Origin: Armillaria gallica
Taxonomy: Eukaryota > Basidiomycota > Agaricomycetes > Agaricales > Physalacriaceae
DNA: 64,000 nt
NCBI GenBank assembly: GCA_037576215.1
Contig: JBANDB010000012.1
Span: forward strand, 1,240,001-1,304,000
Direction: 5' to 3'
The position numbers and the translations under genes are program-made. This document shows, one piece after another, positions 38,773-51,373 of the stretch (position 1 is the first letter of the stretch; each line of letters opens with the position of its first letter). The notes beneath the pieces were generated by a model, which was not told the DNA's origin, ran no database searches, and was given only the letters and a program-made list of their open reading frames with translations.

Positions 38773-39202
38773 GGAGTGGCTGAGATCGATGAGGGAAATA
38801 TGGATGAATGAAAGGAAGTGGGAGGCCGCGTCGTCCTTTTATTTGAGCGCTGTCGCGCACACGTGATGTCATAAATACAAAGGAAGATGACCGTTTGTGG
38901 TATGCGTTGATTCCTTTGTTGTATCCATCTGCATGATAGATACCGCACCGGAATTGAGGTCTAAAGACTGTAGGTAGCATTTCCCCGATGGACAGATGAC
39001 TGTACCTGGGAGTCTTCATTTTTTCCCCTTACTACTTGGTAGTCGCCTAGTCGCCACTCGATTAAAAGCATCAATGAAAACTGAATAGCGTATTAAATAA
39101 TATATGGCAGGCAAGCAACAGGTAAGTCCATAGCATAATTATCAAGACATCGAGAGTTTCCGATTGAATCTAGGCGGCAGCGCGCTAGACTCGCGGTCCT
39201 GA

Positions 39203-39822
39203 TCATTCAAAGTCAGCCGTCATGAATGGCCAGAATAAGAAACGTTGTACCTCGGCATGTTCCCCATCTTCATCCGGGTTCTCCACCATACGATCGTTTG
39301 AGTCACTCTTATCCGACGGACCGTTGTTCATAGAAGTTACGGCCTCTTTCTCTGTTTCTATTGGTGTCCCATGGCTACGGAGACTATGCCGCAGCTTGAT
39401 AGTGACCGTTAGCTTCTGCTTTATCGAAGCGCTTATTAAAACGGGTGGATAAGTTCGCAAGTCAGTCGTACCTCGTCAGAGTGCTTCGACGGGGAGTTCT
39501 TCCCCTTTTTCTTCGGTCTTCCCTTTCCGCCTTTCAAGCCCAAACTACCCGCCTGAGTCTCCAGACACCGCTTCTTGTGCCGATTCCAATTGGCTGGATA
39601 ATACCGGCCGTTCCGCTTGTCGAGCTGTATTGTCTTCCGACAAGAGAGACAAAAGACGCTATCGGCAGTGACTGAGCTTGGATCTATCCATTTGTCTGCT
39701 AGAAGCATGGAGCGACGCGTCTCTTCGTCGTTAAAATATTTGCTCTGCGCCGCGGCAAGTTGTGCGGGCATACCTGAACGGTATCGACGCGAGGATTTCT
39801 GCTGGATAGCGTGGGAGACCAT
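39203..39822 (-). CDS. single zinc-finger protein, local family member 2
   Basis: Exons 39822-39472 and 39394-39203 join in phase (GAG|GTACGA...CAAG|CTG), giving 180 residues. The start MVSHAIQQKSSRR is the first ATG in frame. The finger reads KWIDPSS, SVFCLSCRK, IQLDKRNG, and WNRHKKRC. A glycine/lysine-rich basic patch (KGGKGRPKKKGK) follows immediately, resembling an AT-hook or nuclear signal, then an acidic end. It shares strand, domain order and spacing with member 1, so the two are tandem paralogues. Confidence 0.65.
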
Positions 39823-39918
39823 GGGAAATATAAGGTTGAGCTTCGAGGATATTCCTGGAGGGAAATTTTTGGCTAAGTCAGAAGTGAAAGTGGACGTTGA
39901 GTCGTAAGTGACGGTCAA

Positions 39919-41651
39919 GAGGTAAAAGGCGCACGTGAAGCGCGTCCAGTAGCAGTGACGTCACGCCGCCCGCCTTTAACTTTTACCAACAGGGCCCAGT
40001 CCGACACCGTTTGACCCTGAAAGTCTGGGCACCTCGTATACTCCAACGGACTTTAGATCTCGTAGTTATCGACATTGCCCTTTCTATGTTTTTCGCAAAT
40101 TCAATGGTGTCCACTCGGAATCATGTTTTTATCTGGACAAAAACCCGGATCAGTTCTGTCAACACCGAATGGCACTTTTCTGTGGTTTTCTACTCGCTTG
40201 TCTCTCCAGGGGAGGTCGCCATATGTATGGTACCAATCTGGGCCCTCTAAGAGACGCTGGAGCTGTGGCGGTGGCGCAGGGTCTTCGTCAAGTAGCTACA
40301 CCGTGGCTCTGGTCTAGTCTGAGCTTGAAATCGCCATTGCGATTGTGCCTTGCTTTTGGTTGAGGTATATCTCGCACGAATCCTGTGGGGTGCCTATGGC
40401 AGGTTCAGGCTCTACTGAATGATTGAACAGACCATAAGTAAAGATATCTCTGTCGGTGGAGTTCCTTCTAACGATGCGGAGACCAAAAGGCAGGGCCTGA
40501 AAAAATCACACTTACTGCCAAGTCTAGCGGACGAGGTCGTTGAATTTTCATATCACCAGGAACCGTATGGTCTCGGCTTCTTAGACTCGTCAATGTATGA
40601 TATGCTGCACATTGGGATAGGTGAGTACCCTCGTTGTTTCTTCTTCTTAAGTCCAACTTGTAAAGCCAGATTTTTTCCCACGAAACATTGAAAGGTTAGT
40701 AGAAAGAACAAGAACGATGTTCCCTCCGTAGATGGAGCTACTTATTTCCAACAGCATTCAGACCAACCCGGCGACATATCATTGTACTACAGTAAGTATT
40801 TGCACGTCTTGCTTCCTGTCGAATTCATTATAAGCCATAGCTCTATTCCGTTGTATTCAGAACAATAAGGGCTTGTGTATCTTAAATGATTAAATGGTAA
40901 TCATAATGAATGAACGGTCACGTGTAGGTCTGTCGCGCACCGCTGCACTCAGCCACCACAAGCGTCGTGAAAATAAGGCTTTACCGCGTCGAGGTGTTGC
41001 ATGCCGGTTGAGCTACAAACGCACAGCGTACTCATGGCGCCTTTTGCAGTCGCTCTCGTTTCATGCTAAATAACGTTTTGTGAAACTTGATAACCAGAGG
41101 TGATAGTCGAGATACAACACTCAACTTACGCGTCTTAAGATGTATCACACCGTAGCTGAAACGGGATCCTGGAATCTGAGCGGGATGTTGTCAAGTTACC
41201 GGCGAACTTAATGACTTAACTAGAGCACTTTGACACGGCGGGTTATGACAGGAGACTGGTCCAATGATATTGACATAGGACGCCCGAGAAGCTCATGCCG
41301 AGTGAGTTGCATTTGTATACCCTGCAAGGACTGCTAGGTCGGCCCATTCGAGACGAAGAGGCGATCGGATGGAAAAAGGAGAGTGGGTGTTTATTTCTGT
41401 CGAGACTTTCTAAGGATAAGGGAAAGTGAGTCTTTTGTGGTGGTAAAGACAAAACTTGTCGAAGCACTGATTATACGAAATCAATTGCAAAGACCATGAG
41501 TGGCAACGGGACCAGTTTTTGTTGACTTTGTCTACCTTTTTGGCCGATCATCACGTGTGATTCTTGTTGGTACATAACTCGAAGGTCGACCCTTAAAGGA
41601 CACTTTGACCAACCCAACTTGACCTCTCCCCAACACTACTGACTTGATACC
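39919..41651. other. 1.7-kb stretch; no recognisable gene
   Basis: A 90-codon plus-strand frame at 40419-40691 (MIEQTISKDISVGG...) has plausible flanking splice sites but no family signature, so it is not called. The rest shows nothing. Confidence 0.35.
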
Positions 41652-42370
41652 ATGGCACGGACCGCGTCCAAGAAGGTCACCGGAAGCAAGCACGCGAACG
41701 GCACTCCCAGACGCGCCAAGACTCCCCTCGGGAAACCTAGCGGTCCGGCATCCCTCACTAGCCACCGCAGTCTCGCGGAGCGCGTCGAACTCCTGAAGGC
41801 GGAGCCTTTCGTCGACATGGACCGGACAACGGACACCTGCATCGTATGCATTCGACCAGGATGCGACGGCAAAAATGTCGAGCTCGACAAACGGTACCCG
41901 CTACAGCTCTCGAACTGGCTGAAGCATTGCCGGAAGTATCACGGCGATGCAATCAAAGAAGACCCGGACAACAGCCAAGCTGGAGGTAGCGTAGGACCGA
42001 CAGATGATTCAGGCCCAGAGAAAGTGGGTGGCACATGCGACATTCTTTGTCACCACGTTCAGCTCTCATAACAATGGCCCCATAGGAGGATATCGCAGCA
42101 AGACTGGCGCGTACTAAGGCTCCAAAGAAAATAATGACGACGCGCCCAAAAGGACTCGGACGTGTGGTAAGTCCGATAGTTTCTTGTCGTTGAACATCAG
42201 ATCTGACTGCAGCGGCTTGATATAGATAACAGCACTCCCCGACAAAAGCATGTTGCCACTGTTCCTCAGGAGAAAACGCACGAAGTTTAATGTGAGAATC
42301 AAACCTCTTTGCCTATGTGTACGCACTAACGGGGTACGTTGATTAACAGAAATTCAAGAGGACCGACTAG
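41652..42370 (+). CDS. single zinc-finger protein, local family member 3 (3' end unresolved)
   Basis: The first exon 41652-42023 and the second 42086-42166 are in phase (GAGAAA|GTGGGT...ATAG|GAGGAT). The start MARTASKKVTGSKH is basic. The finger differs from members 1 and 2 by a longer CxxC side: IVCIRPGCDG, VELDKRY, then SNWLKHCRKYH. The leading PFVDMD matches the WVDP/WIDP entry of the other two. After 42166 one or two short exons remain uncertain; joining to 42350-42370 gives the end KFKRTD. It is on the opposite strand from members 1 and 2. Confidence 0.55.
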
Positions 42371-44640
42371 TACTGTTCCGGTAGGCGGCAGGCCGCCGTT
42401 GTCGTTGTATCTGTACATTATTCTAGTGCACGAATCAATCTGAAGTCGTTACCTCGAACGAGGTGTTCGATCTAATCACAAGTAGGCCAAGCTGCAAGCA
42501 AGAGAATCAACCGTCAACATCAAGACCCAGCTACTAGCAGACCGACGGAAGCGTACTTCAAGCACCGCGTCTGTCTCCACCAAGTTAGGCTCACTGGCAA
42601 CAGGCGAAGCAACATGTCGGGCTGGGGTAACTCCTATCACTGCTTAAGAGATGCCCGAGAACCCTGTCCTTCCAGAACATAGAACATGGGTTTGGATAAA
42701 CTGAAGCCGAGCTCTGAAGTACCGGATTCTAAGGCCCCAGTTCTCGGTCCTTTGCGAGAGTGGTATTTCGCCGTTCGGCCGTGTTCCGTGGGAGTTTTCG
42801 TATTTCGCGGCCTTTGCCGATTCTGCTTCTTTCGCTCTCCTTGCTTGCCGTCGCTTCGCGTGCTGTCTGTTCGACTATCCACGACTTCCCCTTATGTCTT
42901 TCCAGTCCGCCTGAAAGCCCATCGTTGGCCATCAAGGCTTCTTGCTCTGCTCTGCTCGTACCGTAGCATGGTCCTGAACGGTCCACGAATAATACTTGTG
43001 AACACTGTTCCATATCCGCCCATCCTTACCATTAAAGCTAACATACTGTCGCATTTCAGTGCCCGTAATAGCCTACAAGTATGTTTTGATTGGCCCTGCT
43101 TCGTTTCTCGCAAACCAAAGTGTTTCACAGATATCTCGAAATGGCATCAAGATACTACGACCGAGACATCGTTTATTCACTGCCTCCGAATTTTGCTTTG
43201 GCCTTTCAATTTTTCATGTTACGCACAAGTTCGAAGGTTTTGGACGTACCTGACTGCAAGCGTGATATGTCACTATCATTGTCATTTTTGAACTCGACGG
43301 CTATGGTAAGTATTTCGGCTCCAAGCTTTATTCGACTGAAACCTTCTATTCAATAGACCGTTGCTCCGGTCAGCCAAGTCGCAGCATCCAGAGGGAACCA
43401 TTTCCGACTTGTGTGCACCTTGAAGAGACGGAACGACTCAAGACTACCGACCGCGTCTGGCAAGCTTAGGAGTGTCGTGTGATGCATTGGTCCAAAGGTG
43501 CGTGTCTTTTTCTGCCAGTGTCTCTGTTGCGTTCTTACTTATCAAGATCAGCTGCAGAACGAAAGCTTGTGTTTTGTTAGAGGTACGTCCTCTCTCTTTT
43601 TTCCCCACACAACTCGTACCAACCGTAGCCTAAGGGACGATGCATTTACACACTCAGATGGCGCATACCGCAAAGTTTAGGGGTGGGCGGGGGAACGACG
43701 GGTAGTTTTTGAGGGTGCGTTTGTTTCTCTGTCGTACTTGCCTCTTACTGATCTGCTGCACAGAGCGCGCGGATGGCTCAAACAGTGACAACTATCTTTT
43801 GTCGAGTTAGGCACCCCCCCCCCCCCGTATGAACTGCATCAACTAGCTGTTGCCCCGAATCTCTGTAATCAAGACCTAGATTGAGGCTAGACGATATCGA
43901 CGTGGGTGTTAGCAGGAGTAGAAGCTCGTAGAGCAGACTTGGAAGAAGAGGGTATGCTTTTCCTCACTCGTACTTTCCCATTGCTCATCTGTTCTAGGTA
44001 TCTTCCCGGTACGCGGCAGATACGAGCCAACCGGGACTTGCAATGGCCGAAGGTTGTGGTCACCGTGCATACGATCAAGAATCCGACGTGACGCCGGGAT
44101 GGAATGATGTCCTCTCAAGCAGGGGAGTGCGCGGCCGGCAGGAAGACCCTTGCCTACTCATTGCCTACTGTTAGGCCATGTCGAGACCCTGCTTGAAGGC
44201 ATTGTCCGCGGGCAAGCATTGGGGAGGCAGGGTGGTCGCAAAGCAGGCTTGGGCAATACAGTCGCCTTGGCTGTACTGTCCTGACCCAAAGCTAATCCTT
44301 CTCATACATCCTAGGCTTGTTTCAAGTAGAAAGTAGACAATGAATATGAGCGAAGTGGGGGTGCTGATGATGCTTAAGGTATGACTTTCTCAACCATGCA
44401 TCAGTTGTCAGAATAACACCCGTCCAGAAGCATCGGAAATTACCTCGATGCTGGGATAAGATGCGGTCGGCAGGGTGGTCTTGCCTTTGAGTATGGGCGG
44501 ACGTTGAAAGGCAAGGCGGGGGCGTCGAGAGTCGGGACAGAGGAGAGGGCTTCGGGCAGGGATCGGAGGAGGCTGACATGAAGGGAGCTATGAGAACAGG
44601 ACACAGAGTTGCCACCATATGAATTGGCCACCCGCTAGTA
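42371..44640. other. 2.3-kb stretch; no recognisable gene
   Basis: Long frames such as 42686-43291 (+) are unsupported by any family motif. The sequence contains scattered CT-rich splice-like texts, so an unrecognised multi-exon gene is possible. A C13 run lies at 43814-43826. Confidence 0.3.
43814..43826. repeat. C13 homopolymer
   Basis: Thirteen consecutive C residues in noncoding DNA; the length may vary between individuals or reads. Confidence 0.9.
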
Positions 44641-47600
44641 TTGACCTCATTCAACTAGCACATTAGTCACCATTTAAATCATTGTCATCTTGTACTTGTG
44701 AGGAATTTCTGTTGTATATCAGACAGTATATTTGTAGTCAGTTTCCATGTTGTCTTGTTAGCCCTTGTTCAGCTAGTTCAGCTGAATTCCAATGCAATCT
44801 CTTGATTCTGTGTTCTGTGTGTTCTGTGTTCTGTATTATGCTGTGGTGTCACTGATGGTTATTATCCAATTATGTTCTTTATTCTTGAGGCAAGGCTATT
44901 GAAGGCAGTAGCATAAAATAAATATTTAACTTCAATTTCACACATAACAGACTATCTAAAGTACAACTGATTGTGACAGACTAACAAATGGTTTCAACTG
45001 GTAAGTAAAAAGACAATATAGCAATGCATAGAAAGTAAAGGACAACAGAATTCAAGCAATCTCAGATTTACAAGGAGTATTCAGATGAGTTGGGAATAGT
45101 AAGCATGTCTGGAGTGGAGGTCCATTAATCACTAGTACATTCATTACATCATTCTTCATGATCCATTCATAAGAGTGAATTACTTACCATCCAGTACATT
45201 GCATTCTCTTGGTTAGGATGGACTTTGGCCTTATATTCACTCTTGTGCTGTTCCATAATGTGCTCATGCTCTGTTGAACCAGAAGTCCCAGCCTCAGAGA
45301 CTGCTGGACGTGAAGGATCATAGTGCTGTTTTGCTTTGCCACAGACTAGGTGAGCATCTACCAATATATAATCAGAAATGCATTTGAGCTTCAGAAATCC
45401 TGTTGACTTACAGTAGACAGGTGCAGGAATGCTGACAGACTTGGTAGCTCTTGCAAATGTGTGGCAGAGCAAAAAGGCCAGTGATTGCAGAGCATCTGGA
45501 CTGAAAGGTAGATCAGGTAAATAAAGTGAACTAAGACTTGAAAATGTGAACTCACTTGAAATTGGACTCCTTCAGGTGAAGTAACAATTAGCAGTGATAT
45601 AGCAAAATAACATTTAAAAGACCTACATCATAGAGAACCTGCTGCAAGCATCAGTACTGAAGTATACTAAACATTAGAATATACTTACAGTGTAATGGGC
45701 ACTTCGACTGGTACCTTTCAGACCACAATGGCTCTGTAAGTACCAGTCAAAGAGGACTGGACTGGTGATATCTCGATCAACAACAGTTCCAGCAATAAGA
45801 TTCTTGCTATTGCGATCAATGTCTTTGGAATCATCAGAGAAGAATCTAGTAAAAGCATTGAAAAATCTCATGAGAGCAATATATAAATTTAACATACCGA
45901 ATATGATGTCTCTTGATAACTGTGATAAATGTAATCTTGGGATTTACACCTGCATCTTCACATGCAGCTGGTAGTATAACTTAGCAAAGAGTACATCAGA
46001 GTGGCTGGAATGTTACCTTTCAAAAGTGGAAGCTCTGAATGAATAATGTCAATAAAATAATAACTTGTAAGTAATCCATAAAGCTTTACCTTTCTCTAGA
46101 ACCTGCTCAAACCCCCCTTCTGATACTCCATCTGTTAAAATCATTCAAAAAGACATTCATAAGATACTAAGTAATATATTTACCTCGGAAAAAGATTAAA
46201 CGCTTGGGCTTGGCACTTGCAGTTGTGATTTTCTCAACATTGGATCTATCTTTGATATATGCTTGGATTCCTTCCTATAAGCAGAATTGAATAAGATTGA
46301 TTAGTAGACTTATAAAATAGCCATACCTTTGCCATGTCTCTCAGATTGGATATCATCTCCTGCCTTGAAATCTGCATGCTACTCTTTGCAATATACTTTG
46401 CTCCCAGCTTGTCTATGCTGGAAACCAAAGCTGCATATGATGGTGCAACACTCCCTGGAGAGGGATGCATAACATCAGCACCTATATATGTGTTATTTTC
46501 TTGAATTAATAAAAGAGAGAAACTCATGCTCATACCCATTATAATTGTAGCATTCTGTGGATCTGACAGTGCTTTAGAGCTTTCACTGGCAGGAACAACA
46601 TTAGTGCCACCAAGCTTTGGGTTGATCCTGACATCAAGACTCTGTCAGCATGGGAGATAAAACATTCATCCTACTTACTTCAGTGCGACATTTGCCCAGT
46701 ACTGCATCTTGGCATTAATACATTTTCCAACTTTGAGGCATTGTGTAGCAACACCAGCCTATAAGCCATAAATCATCAGATGATTCATACAGTATAGAAA
46801 TAATGCCACTCACTTTGAATTGCCCAAAACTAAAATGGAACTCATCATTTACAGGAATAAACATCATTATGGATGACTTACTGTTTAATTTCATTATACA
46901 TACCAGAATTACCATGGTCTGGAAGGATGGCAACAATCAACCCAGGCAAGCATTTACGGTTTGCTTTGTATAAACCACCTGCTTGTGCAAGTTGCTGAAA
47001 AATTATCAATGTTTATTCAACTTATGCCTGCACATGTTCCATACCTGAGAAATATTTCCGCTAAGTCCATTCTCAAACTTGATAAGTGGATTCTTCAACT
47101 CCACTGTCATGCCTAATACAAACATTGAATAATGAAATCAGCAACTTACAATTAAGCCAAGTACAGGATAATCAAACTCACCTACTGACTGACATCCTTT
47201 AATCAGATCAGCAACCATTTTCTTTGCATCCTGCTGGGACACTAAAGATTGGTCGGCATAGATAATGACCATCCACTCTTTGATTGATGCTGCTTTATAT
47301 ACTTGTTTATCCACCCTACAATACAGCATCAGTGTTACATGCCTTCTATTAAAATCTAGGAAACTCACATGTTCCATGATCCAAATGCAGGAGTCTGGTC
47401 AATGATCTCAGTCCCTGTTAACAATGGAGAAAGAAGAATAGCTTACAAAGGTGCTCTTCCCACACTGCAGCTTCGGAGCAGATAAAACTCGAGCATTGAT
47501 CTTCGAAGACAGCGAGTCTGACTTGATGTTCAAGCCAAAGGCCTTGACATACTCAGACTGGTTATATTGAAGCAACTGTACCCAAGTATAAGCAGAGAAT

Positions 47601-47700
47601 GCATGCAAAGAACTTAACATTGAACAGACCTCAACCCCTTTCTTTATTGCTGCAAGTCGTTCCATAGGTGGCTTTGTGGAAAATGCGACAATGGCAGCTA
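44640..47700. other. CpG-depleted, AT-rich block covering the 3' half of the Argonaute gene
   Basis: Counting by eye, 45181-45600 contains one CG dinucleotide, while single 60-base lines around 47.9-48.0 kb contain four or five. TG and CA are abundant instead. The change is fairly sharp between about 47.6 and 47.9 kb on the right and near 44.64 kb on the left. The encoded PAZ-to-PIWI reading frames stay intact. Confidence 0.75.
44806..44834. repeat. short TTCTGTG tandem repeat
   Basis: Imperfect tandem units TTCTGTG / TTCTGTGTG, downstream of the Argonaute 3' end within the CpG-poor block. Confidence 0.7.
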
Positions 47701-49278
47701 CAGCCTCAGGGGGTATTTCTTTCTTGATGTGTTGCCCAGGCGGTACTTCGCACTTTTCCAGAGGTATAAATGCACCTGAAGGTGTCTGGATGGAACATCA
47801 GCATGAAGCAAGGCAAGGAGATGGAAATGATATGACCTCCACACATATAATATGCGGATATTGCAATGGCTGGTTTTGCCGTTGAAAGTATGCCGCAACA
47901 GTTGTTGCCGTGCCTCCACCACGAGGAGTAAAAGTCAGCGTTGACGCGTTCTTATCAGTAAGCCTCTTCACTAAAACAGGTTTCCCTTTCCTTCCGCGCG
48001 CTCCGCTGACGGCTAGTACGGGCACGATCTTCATTCCTGAGAGGAACCTTTGAAGACGAATCCTCTCATATGGAGGTAATCCTTGCTGTGGATCGAGCTG
48101 GTGTGCCTGATTGGGACGCAACCCGAGGTACTCGAGACAAAGAGGTACAAGGGGTCCGCTTTTGTACATGATACCCGTCGTAATGTCGACATTAATGAGA
48201 AGCCGGTCTACGGCGGGGCGAACGGACTGAAAGTATCCTTGACAAACCGACAGGCCTGAGCCAATGGACTTCGTCTCATGCATGTAGAACGACCGGCCAC
48301 GCGAAGGGTACTTGAGAGATGGAGCCATTCGGATGACGACATTAAGGGCCTATACCGCGTCAACGAGCGGATCGGCGAAATGAAACAACGACTTACAGTG
48401 AGCGCCTTCTGCACCTCGTTATCATACGACTGCAGTCCCTTGGTAAAACGTTGAAGCACCCTGAAGCGTCTATCAGTATCAAGTAGAGAATACAGAACGT
48501 TCGGACTGACTCTAAGTTGACGACGCTCGATTTCGTCAAGCAAGCGATAAAGCGCTTAGGGGGCCGCTCCGGACCATTGTCCATCATCAAGTCAAACTAG
48601 AAGGATATGATGATCAAAGCGCAGCGAGGGAAGGGGGAAACATACCTGGCGCTTTTCGGACGTTCCCAAATCTAATTCATGGGAAGCAAATGCGATCTTT
48701 TTCCCATCATAAACGGCGCGAGGCGTGAAGACGTCCTGGAACGAGTTCTGCATTTTGTCAAACAGAGACCTGTTGAATGACATATCGAACGTCTTCTCCT
48801 TGTCTGAAGATTCTGTCAGCCATCGAACTTTCCATAAGCGACAGACGCACCATCGTCTCCGACATAAATTTGAACTGCAGCAAACGCCCTCAGTCCTGAC
48901 ATCCGGGATTCAGAAAAAAGCAACTGACCATCGTATTGGTAGATCATTCCTTCTGGGACACTTGCCTCGCAAACGTTCGCGGTAATCTTAATCAGACGCC
49001 CTTCCTTCCCGTACGAAGGACGCTTCACACCTACGACCTCGACACCCGCTTTACAGATGACAGTCAAAGAAAGTTAGGAAATCGTAGATGAATTAACGTG
49101 TCTACCCCAGAGGTAAAGACTTACGCGCTATAGAAACAGAGGTTTGCAGAGCGCCTTGGTCTGCAAACCCCCCACGAAGGCTATTCTGGGCATCGGCAGG
49201 GTCAACGCCGGGTGGACCTCTTTTGGTACCACCTCGCGTTGGTCCTCCCGCTTGTCCATGAGCTTTCCGTGGAGCCAT
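45167..49278 (-). CDS. Argonaute (PAZ-PIWI), RNA interference slicer
   Basis: This is a guide-RNA binding nuclease of the RNA-induced silencing complex. The start is MAPRKAHGQAGGPTRGG (Gly/Arg-rich) at 49278; about 18 exons run to near 45167, where the reading ends after AMYWM. Domain order is complete: N domain (GVKRPSYGKEGR...YQYD), linker (FNRSLFDKMQNS), PAZ (QPLQYPHIICVE, LIPLEKCEVPPGQ), MID (GSWNM, GVATQCLKVGKC) and PIWI (KLGGTNVVP, RHHIRFF, GTSRSAHY). The slicer triad is present: Asp in GADVMHPSPG, Asp in RDGVSEGGF (split by an intron), His in DAHLVCGKAKQHYDP. It should therefore be able to cleave. The 3' half has unusual base composition. Splice details of the last exon are uncertain. 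Confidence 0.9.
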
Positions 49279-51373
49279 TGAAAGATAACTGGTAAGTAAG
49301 AGTGTGGATGATGAGGGTAGTAAGGAAGGCTTCCTTGAGTAAGGTATTCGGCTGCGAGGCGTCCTTTATGCGATGCCGAGATGCCAGTACCACACGTGCC
49401 TCATTTACTGACTCATTCCTGCGTTCCTCGCAAGATGTATCACTGCGGCAGATTGTTGTCACTTGCATCGTGGTACCTACGTGCATAAATGGGGAAGGAA
49501 GAAGTGGCTACGGATGGGACATAACGGCGCCTTGCACTGCTTAATGCCAGCGAAATGAACAAATCACCATCTTCAGTCGATGATTGGACACGGCTTGTAC
49601 GGCTCCTCGCAAAGTTGACTCCTGCCTCTATCAATGTGACATCGATGGCGCTTAGATGGCCGCTGGATCAATAGTCAGACATAGAAAATCGGAAGGTATG
49701 CAAGGAAAAGCCGCGTACCGATTGGAGGCGGTAAGACCGGTACCATCCTTCACCAATGGCGAAAGGCAGCTGGGATCACCGAAATTCTGTCACCCTTTCC
49801 ACTGGAGTAGTAATGGAAGCTTTCTAAGGATACACCAAATAAGAAACCGCGTCGATGAATAAATTTTTGCAGGGGTGCTATTTTAAACACACTCACCGCG
49901 ATATGTTTGTTGTTCCGTTGTGACGCGTAATAGATCCGACTCCGCTACCGAGCAAGAGAGGTAAAAAAAAAAAGGCGCTACTTCGAGAGAGCACACTTTA
50001 CGTTGCTCTTCTTTGAAAAGAAGACTGCGGTGATTCTCTGAAAGTGCATGCTTTAAGGAATAGCATAATCTGTTGGTTTGGTAGAACCCGGAGGCAATCA
50101 TTATAATAGCGCCTTTCAGCGCCCTGCCGTGGTTGAATAACGTAGCCTTGAGCCAAATCGAAGACCACAGATATTACGAATGGTCTGCCACATAATAGGC
50201 GCTCACATAGAAGCACAGACATTAGTATTGTTCGGTCCAGCACAAACCGAACCAATTCAATCACGACCATCTCGGCCCCAGTTTAGCATGACGACCTTGC
50301 TGGAAAACCGCATTTCTAAGCTTTTGAAACTCGGAATACATACTAACCTAAAACAAGAGTCAGTATTTCCGCCGGTCAGTATTTGAGAAGGGAAAAGCGT
50401 ACTCGAGAATGTTACATAGCATACGATTTATGTAGAGGTTCTCCATCGAGGCTATGTACGCGTCTTCAGATCGGTTATAACACAATAGGATAGGCAGTGT
50501 TCACTGATATTCGCCCAACCAAAACGGCAATTCCTCTGTACACGCTGTGCCCTGTAATCATACTGCGATAGAGACTTCTTCATTCGCGGTAGCCAAAGAT
50601 ACCCTGCAACTCTCCGATCATAACAGCCGCCTCGACCCGTTCGAAGAATGCCCAAGCGAAAAACTCCTCGCTTCTAGTCCATCGAAGCAGACGCATAGCC
50701 ACCCATCGCGTATGGCAGGGAATCGGACAAGCATATTCTGGACACATAAGTAATAAAGAACGGACGGATCGCACAAATAAGGCCTGCAAAATAGACAAGG
50801 GACTATTGGATAAAAAGGCCAGATATCATGTTATATCCGCCAATGAAGCTTGGACCAGCTACCGTCTTGGCTAATAAAAGGAAGAAGTGGGTGTTGCATC
50901 CAACGAATCGTGCAAACCCCGTTTAATCCGGGGGATAGACGTGAGCATGGTTCGAAGTTGAGGCGAACAAGGCATCGAATGACGGGACACTCCCATCTGT
51001 CCGATAATTTCTCGAAGATGTTCTCCCATCCCATCCGTAGGTCTATCGATAGCAGTGACCACCCCATCTTCGCTGAGCCTCGAGGAGCCGGCAATGAGCT
51101 CAAGCTCCAGGTCTCCCGGACCACATTGGTAGCGGGAAGTCCGCTAATACATAGCAGTGGCAACAATGTTCGTATCGGAATGCAACCGCCGAAGCAATGC
51201 ATATTGCACCTTCTGAATTTGTGCAATGCGTAGGGTAGCAGTTGAGTTGCGTATTTGAACACAGATCTGCCATACTCTCGCGGACAACTCCATAAATACA
51301 AAGGCTTGCCGAGCGATGACGATAAAAGATAGACGACGATGCACAAGGAGATGGGACGATGGGTTAAAACACT
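49279..51373. other. 2.1-kb stretch upstream of Argonaute; no recognisable gene
   Basis: The Argonaute promoter must lie in its first part. The remaining frames, including opposing ones at 50831-51346 (-) and 50850-51233 (+), show no family motif. Confidence 0.35.

Noticed and set aside
39171..39215. tRNA-like text (GCGCGCTAGACTCGCGGTCCTGA)
   Set aside because: It resembles a tRNA anticodon arm, but no T-arm with GGTTCRANNCC follows, the acceptor stem does not pair, and the stretch borders the 3' end of a zinc-finger gene.
42686..43291. 201-codon plus-strand open frame
   Set aside because: It has no family signature, overlaps several opposite-strand frames of similar length, and shows no biased composition.
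44322..44654. 110-codon minus-strand frame near the Argonaute 3' end
   Set aside because: It is Ser/Pro-rich without a family motif and is not in phase with the last Argonaute exon.
44640..47700. Argonaute 3' half as a pseudogene damaged by RIP
   Set aside because: Despite the CpG loss, the exons stay open, splice sites are intact and the Asp/Asp/His triad is kept.
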